Source: Cerrena zonata
Taxonomy: Eukaryota; Basidiomycota; Agaricomycetes; Polyporales; Cerrenaceae
Reading direction: 5' to 3'
NCBI GenBank assembly: GCA_038087015.1
Contig: JASBNA010000068.1
Span: 1 to 64,000, forward strand
DNA: 64,000 bases
The translations under genes and the position numbers were made by a program. Every line of letters starts with the position of its first letter. The stretch's first letter is position 1. Below are positions 1 to 9,126 of the stretch, one piece after another. The notes beneath the pieces were generated by a model. That model was not told the DNA's origin and searched no databases. It worked only from the letters and a program-made list of their open reading frames with translations.

Positions 1-172
1 GTGACATAAGCGATCTCCTTACATAAATATTTCTGACCTTGACTTCAAAGAACTCTGTAATAACACCAGTCGTACCTGCTAACTATGAATCAGATCTTCT
101 TAACAAACGCTCGGTGCGTGAGGCGTATACCTTTCATTGTACTTCGGCCCTATAACAAGTTGCTTTCAATAG

Positions 173-576
173 TCTGATGCTTCTACCTTCGATGTTGCAG
201 AGGTTTGGACCGATCACAATAGGGAAGGCAGCGATGGAATTCTTGTCTTAGATTCCCTCCCAACCTGCTGCCTCAACTTTGTTTCTCCTTTCATTGACAG
301 TATCTCATCCCTGCAAGTTTTCCCCGGGTTCCTATGCGGCTTTTTTGTGTAAGATGCTGTCTTTCTGTCGCATGACATTCCAGTTTGTTCATATCACCTT
401 CACAGCGATATCAATTGTTCGGGGCCAGGGTTCAACCTTACCAACAAATATATCTCTGACTTGAACGGTGGGATATTCCAAGACAGTATCTCTTCTATGT
501 CCTGCGATGGTATGTCAATATGGATTGAATTGATTCTAGGCTTGACTGGACTCTGTTTCTAGCCCTACCCAAGTGA
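173..576 (+). CDS. Beta/gamma-crystallin-like small protein, 3' part
   Basis: Three exons can be joined: 173-348, 406-509 and 563-576, with introns 349-405 (GTAAGA..CACAG) and 510-562 (GTATGT..TCTAG) of 57 and 53 nt. The product reads in one frame through two Greek-key-like signatures, DSISSLQVFPGFLCGFF and GGIFQDSISSMSCD, and ends ALPK-stop. This D-x-ISS-hydrophobic pattern, followed by a Gly/Phe strand, is typical of beta/gamma-crystallin folds seen in small secreted fungal proteins. The exon from 173 follows an acceptor (TTTCAATAG). I could not find a start codon or signal peptide in phase in bases 1-172, so the 5' end is unresolved and may lie outside the window. No catalytic role is implied; such proteins often bind calcium or are structural. 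The family call is inference from pattern only. Confidence 0.55.
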
Positions 577-971
577 ATACTGTTGGTTCAATACTTACGG
601 ATGTTTGGGTGTATCAAGTGCTTTCTCTATGTCATCTCCCGAAATTTGTAATGTGTAAAATCTCGGAACTTCCGAGCACAATCTTACCTCATCAGCACAT
701 GCCACAAACAACGAACCTCGATTCCCGTGTTTTCACAGGGATCTCGTACCTGGCCTTTAATTATTCTTCAGCGTGGCTCACTACTCAAGCTAGAACCCTT
801 TCATGACACAACTTCTCACGGTTGAACATATCTCCAAGTAAGGATCGTAATAATTCTCCTGTCAGGGACGATATGGCTCTCGAGCCTGGAGCGTGTCCAG
901 CACTGGGAAGTTTTCCCGACGTCGAAGTGTTAAATACGGCGTAGCATCTCCAATTCTCCTCAAGGAGAATC
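577..971. other. Intergenic, upstream of hydrophobin 1
   Basis: I see no conserved coding exon here. It should hold the promoter and 5' UTR of the first hydrophobin; no clear TATA box was seen. Confidence 0.5.
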
Positions 972-1410
972 ATGTTGGTGTCCCCTCTGTTCCGTATCAC
1001 CTCATCTGTGTTTGCTTTGCTCTTGGCGGCGCAGCTAAACGTCCAGCCAGTCGCCGCATTATGCAACCTCTCCGCAACTATAGAATGTTGTGAACTTGTT
1101 TTACCCGCAAGCGATCCCGTTTCTGCCCTCGTCCTATCACTGGCGAACATTCAAGCTCCTTTGGCAAGCACGCAAATTGGAATTGCTTGCAACCCGTTTT
1201 CGTCTACATCGACTGCTTGGTACTTATTCTCACTCAACCGATGTTGTCAACGTTTGTACTAACTGTTGCGTAGTGGCACAAACCTTGTCGGATGCGATAA
1301 CAAACCGCATCGTATGTTCCTGTTCTTTCTTTTATTATGATTACTCATGGAGTTTTCCGTTAGCCGCAATTGGCACGGGCTGTGGCCTCCATCTTCAAAT
1401 TGCCACCTAA
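972..1410 (+). CDS. Class I-like hydrophobin, type A (copy 1)
   Basis: Small secreted amphipathic protein expected to self-assemble at the hyphal surface. Three exons: 972 to about 1218, a short exon after TGCGTAG near 1274, and a last exon after GTTAG near 1367 ending at TAA 1408-1410. The splices restore a Cys codon (TG|T) and a Pro codon. The N-terminus is a signal peptide (MLVSPLFRITSSVFALLLAA). The cysteine order is ALC, IECC, GIAC, a spliced Cys, LVGCDNKPH and IGTGC. The canonical eight-Cys pattern has a second CC doublet; here the first Cys of that doublet is Gly (VGC), leaving seven. It pairs with copy 3 (same start of the mature protein, CNLSAT-ECCELV). Cysteine spacing otherwise fits class I. 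Confidence 0.85.
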
Positions 1411-1990
1411 AGTGATAACTTACGAAAACAACGGATGGTGTGGGGGGACTGTTCATACAGACTGTGGAGTGGGAGCATTGAGGTCGATAATAGTGGCAAT
1501 GACAAACAATTTAGTTTTTTTGGGGATCTGGAAGATCATTACACAAGTTCTGATCCCGGTGCGAAGCCAAGCAGTCCTTGTCTCGAAGTTCCGGAGTGAC
1601 GTTTTGATCTGCGGAGGCTCCCCGTTCTGCTTCCGATTACACTTGTGACCTGCAGAATTTGTAATTGCTCGAGAGGAATACAGCTATTATAGGTATGAGT
1701 CTGCTACCAGCCTTAATACAAGCAAGCGATGCACCTGAATGATATGTCTTAATTAACATTGTTCTATTCTAGGCACTTCTGGCCTATTCAAATCCCATAC
1801 GCCACGGTGCTAAGTCTACTCGTTTCACCGCGTTTTACTCACACATTCATTGGATGGTCCGCGGATGTTCTGGAAGTATGGAACAATCGACTGTACTTTT
1901 GTTCGGGGATAAAGAGGAAGGCTGTCACACTGGAAAATTTCCTATATCTACATCATTCCCCGTTGAGAAGACCTTCGTAACTTTGCAATT
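1411..1990. other. Intergenic between hydrophobins 1 and 2
   Basis: No convincing gene. A stretch around 1780-1980 is open on the + strand but has no recognisable domain or start and may be a relic or chance. Confidence 0.4.
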
Positions 1991-2428
1991 ATGTTTTCAG
2001 GATATTTCGTGCAATTACTACCAATCGTGCTCGCACTGGCTTCTGTGGGGCAGTCTCAGACCGCAGGATGCAATGGGGCTGCAGCATTGGAGTGTTGCAC
2101 AACAGTAGTGCCGTCTACCGACCCCGCAGCTCAGCTTGCTTTCACGTTGGGCGGCATAACACCTCCGACCACGACCACTCAAGTGGGCCTTCTCTGTATC
2201 CCAGCTACCTCCTTGACTGGTGAGATATGGTACGTGCTCAGTCTCAATTACCATGATTATGTACGATCTAACGGAGACCCGGTCATAGTTTGACAAACCT
2301 CGTCGCATGCGACGATAATTCACATCGTATGTCACATCAGGCTTTTCCCGAGAGACTTGCTAATTATAAAATTCTCCTCTCAAGTTGGCACCGCCATTGG
2401 ATGCAATTTGAAGCTCCAAACTGCTTGA
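1991..2428 (+). CDS. Class I-like hydrophobin, type B (copy 2)
   Basis: Start MFSGYFVQLLPIVLALA gives a clear signal peptide; the mature part begins near SQTAGCNGAAALECC. Introns run from about 2230 (GTACGT) to about 2290 (CATAG), and from about 2327 (GTATGT) to about 2383 (CTCAAG). The joined reading is EIC-LTNLVACDDNSH-LGTAIGCNLKLQTA and stops at 2426-2428. Cysteine order C, CC, C, C, (A)C, C: the sixth canonical Cys is Ala (VAC). The same gene architecture as copy 4 (CNGAAAL-CC, THR/PRO-rich loop, QVGL-C). It probably coats hyphae like other class I hydrophobins, but the missing Cys leaves an odd number and may change folding or assembly. Confidence 0.85.
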
Positions 2429-3148
2429 CCAACGTGGCTATCATGTACATGTATTCCAAGTTTTGGTTCGGATGTCGAAAGAGTTGTATAGTTATCAATG
2501 CTAGTTTGAGATCGAGACAAAAATCTCTGAGTCATGAGAATGACAGTATATCAATTCTACAATCTACGTCTCCTGTATCAAGTGCGGTGTTTTGCAATCA
2601 TGATATCGACATTGATAGGCACGGGCCCCCATCCGAACTTGCACACTTGCCTTATTTGTCAGGTCACAGTAGCACTGCCACTACAACTCAGTACGTCGAC
2701 ACGCTCGACCAGCCCGCTGTCCCCGCTCCCAACACAGTGAACTCGCCACGGATGTTGGAGGCTCGAGTACTTGTAACGACGAGCACGATACGTTCCGGAA
2801 TGTCTTCTCACCCACACTGTTCTGATGACTTCTATCCTTATTAGAAACATCCCTACGAGTCTTCTCTTCTATCAATAGCATGCCTCAAGCTCACAATCTA
2901 AAAGAATATCTCCGGGTCATGATCTCACACTCGATACGTTTCTCTGGGTGCAAAGCTGATAGCTCGATATGCTACTATGCTCAACGACTAGGCAAGTATT
3001 TGCATCGGTGATGAAATGACTTCGTGCAGACATACAGATCTTGTCTAAGACGACGTGCAATCAGAGCCTCACCCACGTGTAGTTCCAGCCTGCCAAGGTT
3101 TCTAACACCATAAATACTCCATAGAACCACTACCGATTGTCAACAATT
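2429..3148. other. Intergenic between hydrophobin pairs
   Basis: No gene recognised. An ATAAATAC stretch at 3110-3117 lies 32 bp before the copy 3 start codon; it is A/T-rich but rather close to be a functional TATA box. Confidence 0.4.
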
Positions 3149-3585
3149 ATGCAGATCTCTCAATTTCTCCGCGTCGCCTCATCAACCTTGACCTGGCTGT
3201 TGGTAGCTCAAATCAGTGCCACGCCGGTCACTGCGTTGTGCAACCTTTCTGCCACTCTGGAATGCTGCGAGCTTGTCATGCCCGCTAATGACCCTGTCTC
3301 CGCCCTCGTTCTATCACTCGCCGATATCCAAGGACTAATACTCCCAATTACACCAATTGGTATTGCTTGCACACCGTTCACTACCTCGTCTCCTACCTGG
3401 TGATTATTCTCTCATATTCCTTCCTCTTAAAAAATACTGATTGTTTTGCAGCAAGACAAATCTCGTTGGATGCGATGACAAACCACATCGTATGTTCCTG
3501 TTATTCCTCTTGATGCGGGTCCTTATTTCCCCTGTTAGCTTCGATTGGGGTTGGGTGTGGTCTTAATCTCCAAATCTCGACCTGA
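3149..3585 (+). CDS. Class I-like hydrophobin, type A (copy 3)
   Basis: ATG at 3149 is chosen because it starts a signal peptide (MQISQFLRVASSTLTWLLVA); the same frame is open upstream but has no ATG. Introns run from about 3402 (GTGATT) to 3451 (TTGCAG), and from about 3490 (GTATGT) to about 3539 (TTAG). The spliced protein reads ALCNLSATLECCELV, IGIAC, PTCKTNLVGCDDKPH, PSIGVGCGLNLQIST-stop. It is the closest relative of copy 1 (shared ECCELV, DPVSALVLSLA, IGIAC, TNLVGCD), so the two form type A. As in all four genes, the sixth canonical Cys is replaced, here by Gly. Splice sites and frame are intact. Confidence 0.87.
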
Positions 3586-4064
3586 TGACAGTGTGCTCAA
3601 CTGTCCATTCGGAATATTGACTCGGAAACATCGTGCTCATACGCAGTTACAATGACAAACGATTTCATTTGTTAAGGGTTCTAAACTGTATTAGTTGCGG
3701 CTTCCTTTCCGGTTCTGTGTATGCGACGCCGAGCATACTGCAACTTCAAGCTTCCCCGTAGCAATTCACCTCGCGATGATCTGCCGTATTTCTTCCGTTT
3801 CTCCTTGTGATTTCTTGATATTTGTAGTTTTACTATCGAGTCTGAGAAAGAGAATATCTGCTACAGGTATCATTCGGGCACCGGGGACGATCCAGGTTCG
3901 TGATCTTACTTGGGCCAAATGTTTGACTGGCACCCGGGTCCGCTTGGCCCATTCAATTTGACATATGTGTGGTACATTCTCCCTCGTCCCTTCATTGGGC
4001 ATATTGGATTACGGATCGCTCTCCATTTACATTTCTTGTTAGTAGATAAAGAGGCTCTTTTGCC
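3586..4064. other. Intergenic between hydrophobins 3 and 4
   Basis: No gene recognised; expected to hold the copy 3 terminator region and the copy 4 promoter. Confidence 0.4.
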
Positions 4065-4532
4065 ATGGTCATCATCCCGTACCTCAAAGCCTGTCTAGCA
4101 ATGGCTCTTGGATATCTGACACGTTTACTGCCAGCCACACTCTTGTTCTCTGTCGTAGGTCGAGCAGCACTATTAGGAAACTGCAATGGTGCAGCGGCTT
4201 TGCAATGTTGCTTAGCTGTAGTCGAGTCTACCGATCTACTCGCAATAGCGGCACTAGCGTTAAATGGAGTAATACCTCCACTCATACCCACTCAAGTTGG
4301 ACTATTTTGTCTTCCGCAGACCGCTGAACTCGCTCACCTATGGTATGACTAATTACTTGCTCCAGATATCTACCTGTGCTAACGAACGATACAGCTTAAC
4401 GGAACTTGTCGCATGCGACGACAACTCACATTGTATGTATATGGCATGCTCTGAACGACTGGCCTACTAACGTTCCCTTTCCATAAGTTGGCACCTGGCA
4501 TTGATTGCAACCTGAAACTCAGGGTTGCCTAG
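4065..4532 (+). pseudogene. Hydrophobin type B (copy 4), frameshifted last exon
   Basis: Partner of copy 2: NCNGAAALQCCLAV, then QVGLFC, a spliced Cys, LTELVACDDNSH. ATG 4065 or, giving a cleaner signal peptide, the in-frame ATG at 4101 (MALGYLTRLLPATLLF). Introns start at about 4343 (GTATGA) and 4433 (GTATGT) and end at ACAG and CATAAG (4487). In the last exon one extra T at 4496 (CACC-T-GGC, compared with the same place in copy 2) shifts the frame. Translation stops at TGA 4502-4504 after FGTWH and loses the final Cys. Without it the frame would run on to TAG 4530-4532 through a Cys-containing tail like the one in copy 2. So this copy is either a young pseudogene or carries a sequence error. 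Confidence 0.75.
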
Positions 4533-5756
4533 AATCGGGTGTCATAATTTGACCTTTGCCTGGTCATAGATACTATTGGAACATTTGGATGGACATTTGT
4601 ATTACGGTTGTTACCCCTCGGATATAGGTTACCATTATACCTGACTTGGTTCTGAAAAGTGTGAAGCTTATCAGTCAGTTGACATACGGCGTGCCAAGCC
4701 CATCATCGCCGTATCTGTTCGTATGTTCTACTGAGGTGAGTGTTTGCCGCACTATTGCAAGAAAGGCGTATTTGATCTTCGTTATGACAGTGTCACTTAG
4801 GTACAAATGTAAAGATGTGGTTAGTCTGAGGCAGGCTAATCCAGACTCGGATGTAGAATATCTCAGGGTCGCCGACGATACTTATTCTCGAGTGCGTGGT
4901 AGAATTTGACAGTCGCCTTACTTTGTAAGATATTTGATGATTTAACCGTACTAACCTTTCCAAGGGCATGGTCAAGTATGATGACGCACGATGTGCGGAG
5001 GCATTTCCAATCTCACAAAACTACCGAATATTTCATCTTGTTCAAGTCGAAATTTGTCTCTGTTTCAAATCCATTCTGTCTCGTGGTCACATTGACGTCG
5101 CTATTTGAAAAGAACCATGATCGCGAGGAGTTTGTAAAACGACATGAATGGCCTGCTGGCGTATGGTAAACATATCGGGAGATCGCGGCTGTAAAACGCG
5201 ATTGAAGAATAATTTAGGATACCAACAGAAGGTTACTTGTGATACCACCGGGTAAAGTACATCTTACCTGCCGTTTCAGATTGGTATGATCATATGACAC
5301 AAATCGTTTCTCAGATTCACTCTCATCACCAGAAATGACCAGACATCACCTCACAATTATGTTCTTGGAGCGACCTGGTGTCTAATATCTCCGTTGCATA
5401 CAGCACTGGAATGTTAACCCAATGTTCACTGGTATTGTACGGATGATCAGTTCGAGACCCTGTCACCCGACTACCTTCTTTGAACGGACCGGCAGTATGC
5501 ATATGTTATGAATTGGGATAGTCGTCACGAGATGTCGATACTCCTTTCTCATCTGCTATTTCGTCACCCGCCTCAACCAATTCAGTGATCCGCATGAGGT
5601 TATTCTCAACGTGATACATATGCTCGGATGGTACACCAACATCCAACAGAAAGTCGACGGCGGGGTTAAACAAACCGACGGCCCGTCCTGTAGCATTAAA
5701 TACGCGTAAGTTGGGTAGAACGCGGAGGACGGGCTTAGGTCACTCTTGTACTCATC
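4533..5756. other. Intergenic, 1.2 kb before the GH51 gene
   Basis: No coding exon with recognisable similarity. A TTAAATA stretch near 5695-5701 lies about 60 bp upstream of the GH51 start and could serve as its TATA element. Confidence 0.4.
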
Positions 5757-8700
5757 ATGCTCAAGTTACAGGCTTTGGTCGCTCTTGGAGTGACGCTTTT
5801 CAGTACTATTTCCACTAGCAGTGGTGCTACGACGATTGTTGTCAATGGCACTGCTAGTCATTCTATCCCACCGCTACTCTGTACGTGTTTTCTCGAGCAC
5901 TATAGCCCGATGATGCTAATTCCGTATTGGCAGATGGTTTAATGTTCGAGGTATGTCGCTTTCCTGGGGATGGTTCGGACGGGTGCTGATCTGCGAGATT
6001 ACTACCATTCAAGGATATCAATGTAAGCATACTCCTGCTCAAATATGACAATAGCTAATCACATTGGATGCTTTTTAGCATGTAAGCTCACCGTCAAATC
6101 TTGTAGCCATATCCTTTTGTTAACCGTCGTCATAGAGTGGAGATGGTGGTTTATACGGAGAACGTATGTATTCCTCCTATGTCACAGTTCAGCAGCCACG
6201 TGTTAAATCGTGATTTCGTAGTTCTTCAAAATCGTGCATTCCAGCAAGTCACAGCAGGGACCGCTGCTGCTTTGAATGCGTGGCACGCCGTTGGCAGCAC
6301 GACCCTGAACGTTGTCAGAGATTCGACTCCCGTCTCGGCTTCTTTGCCGAACTCTCTGCAAGTGACTTTCCCATCCGGATCTGGTGTCGGATTCAGCAAC
6401 GAAGGATTCTGGGGTAAGTCCATATGTTTTCCATAAGAATATTTTTGATGATCCATTGAACCCTTAGGCATCAAGATTGATAGCTCATGGACCTATACTG
6501 CTTCACTCTACTATCGTTTCCCTACTGCATCTGCCGACTTCTCAAGCCAGTTGACTCTTGGCTTGAAGAATGCTGCCGGAGATGTTGTTGCCTCGTCATC
6601 GGTCCCTGTTCAAGGCTCGCAGACAGATTGGACTCAAGTAAAGGTAACATTCACTCCCAGTTCTTCTCAGGGCGCCGCGGGCAACCAGTTCTTCGTGACT
6701 CTGGACAACACTAGTGGCAGCAACCAAACCATCAACTTCGCAATGCTATCATTGTTCCCTCCTACCTACAAAAACAGGCCCAATGGAATGAGGATCGATG
6801 TCGCCGAGGTAGTGTATGATCTCTTTATGTCATTTAACAAGATTAACACGACACCGATAGTCACTCGTCGAGTTGGGCCCTTCCTTCTTCCGTTTCCCCG
6901 GAGGTAACAACCTCGTGAGTCCTAATATTAGAGTTCTACGGTTTTACAAGAATTCTCATGGCATCTTTAGGAGGTATGGTTTTACTCTTCATTATATACA
7001 CTCGCTGACATTCAAGGTAAAGGGTCAAACTGCCGCTACTCGATGGCAATGGAACACAACTGTTGGCTCGCTTTTGGATCGACCTGGACGACAAGGTGAC
7101 TGGGGATACGTCAACACTGAGTGTGTTATCATTTCTATTGCACCCTACGACGGAGCTCATCTAATTGCATTTAGCGGCTTTGGTATACTTGAATATCTCG
7201 AATTCTTCGAGGATACCAACATGGAACCTATTATGGCAGTTTGGGACGGTTATGCACTCGGTGGGACGGCAGTTCCCCAAGCCGGACTGGACCCATACAT
7301 TCAACAAGCAAAAGACCAGGTATGAACAGCTTTTCATAAAACTACGGCTCGCGATCAACAAACATGTTTCCATTTTCTTAGATTAACTTTGTCATTGGCG
7401 ATCCGGCCACGAGTGCTCCCGGTACATTTGGCGATTTCTTTCCGCAATTTCGATTTATCTTATCTTTGTATTCTAGCGGCACTTAGGGCATCTCTTGGTC
7501 ACCCCGAACCTTTCAAGCTGCAATATGTCGAAATCGGAAACGAGGTTGGTTTAGTTGAATGCTCTCAAGTCAATTGTACTGTGTGTTGATATCTCTGAAC
7601 AGGATAATGTCGGATCCGCGCCTTCAACGTGCGTACGACACTTAGGATCTCCTAGGCTATTCGCTGATTAATCATGATACAGTGTCCAGTACCGTTGGCA
7701 AACCTTTGTGAACAGTTTGAGTGTCGAATTCCCACAACTGAGTAAGACATGATTTAAATGTATAGAAGATTTTTGACTAATGTACTTCTGATAGGGTTCA
7801 TCGCCACATCGGCAACTTTCAACCCTAGGTTGACTCCCAACCCAACCGATTACGACGTACACGTCTATCAAACCCCCAGTGCGTATTACCTATGCCCGTC
7901 GACGTATTACACGAACACATACTGATTATATTTCAGCTTGGTTCGCTCAAAACTCGTTCTTCTATGACGGCTTCGCGGTATGTGATTAACCCTAATGAAC
8001 CAAAGTGGCCAAAACTGAACAAGACAATAGCGAAACGGCACCCAATACTTCGAGGGAGAATATGCAGCAACTTCCACGAACCCTAATGCCATTTTCGGAT
8101 CGCCTGCTCAAGGAAGGCTGCTGTGGCCCACCATGCAAGGTACGTTGAATGTAAAGGCTATGCTGCTGGACACTTTTTTGATAATTTATAGGTGCTGCCG
8201 GAGAGGCCGCATTCATGACTGGCTTTGAACGCAATGCTGATATCGTTTTTGCTGCATCTTATGCCCCTCTCTTACAAGTACGTATCATGACTTACCATTA
8301 TATCACTCATGTCACTGATGTTTTGTATGTGCAGCACGTCAATAGCACTCAATGGGTAAGTAATCATAACCTGTGTTGTTTAGTGATTGAATTAACTCTT
8401 GCCTTAAGACTCCTAACCTTATCAGCTTCGAGTACGTATGATATTTTACTCCTGTCTACCATTCATTTTCTCATTATGTCACACAGTTCCGGCACCGTTT
8501 ATCGCTCTACTAGCTACTACGTCCAGAAGGTAAGCGGAACGCTCAAGTATCTTGTTCCTATCATTGAACCTATTCCAGCTCTTCAGCTTGAACAGAGGCG
8601 ATGAATACCTTCCAAGCACTCTGCCAACCCCTACAGGCACCATCTTCTGGAGTGTTACTCGCTCTATCTCTTCGGGCGAAATCATCTTCAAAGTATGCCT

Positions 8701-8979
8701 CTTCCGAACATGTTTTTTCTTCCCAACTTCTTACATTCCATTCCAATCAAGGTTTCGAATACCGTGGCTGCTGCCTCTGACCTCACATTCCAATTGCCCT
8801 TCGATAACGTGGCGTCTTCGGGATCGTTGGAGCAAATTACCGGTGCTTTAAGTGACAGCAACACCCCCGACCAACCTACGACTGTTGCGCCAGTCACTAG
8901 CACCATCTCGACCGGGCAGACTTTCAACTTCACCGCTCCCGGCTTCAGTGTTAGCGTCATTAGGGTCAAGGCCTCTTAA
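5757..8979 (+). CDS. Secreted alpha-L-arabinofuranosidase, GH51
   Basis: Releases L-arabinose side chains from arabinoxylan and arabinan outside the cell. The N-terminal 24 or so residues are a signal peptide (MLKLQALVALGVTLFSTIST). Order: beta-sandwich start, GLMFE-DIN-H-SGDGGLY, a carbohydrate-binding-like segment (about residues 75-220), then the catalytic barrel with FRFPGGNNL, TRWQWN, VEIGNED (general acid/base Glu in GNE) and YFEGEYA (nucleophile Glu), and a C-terminal beta domain ending SVSVIRVKAS. About 640 residues, normal for the family. At least 17 short introns; exons include 17 nt (5934-5950), 9 nt (6014-6022), 3 nt (6079-6081, His) and 3 nt (6971-6973, Glu). Both 3-nt exons supply residues conserved in GH51 (INHSG and NNLEG), which supports them. 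No frameshift seen. Confidence 0.93.
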
Positions 8980-9126
8980 ATTTGCTTCAGGGATTCTGGA
9001 GTATACTAAAGTAAAAGTGTGAGAGTAGTGTTGATGCTACGGTCGGTATATTACGAATGTATGTATGATATACTGTGATCCAATGTCATATCAGTTGTAT
9101 CTTAACCAACACTAGGAGGCGATGTA

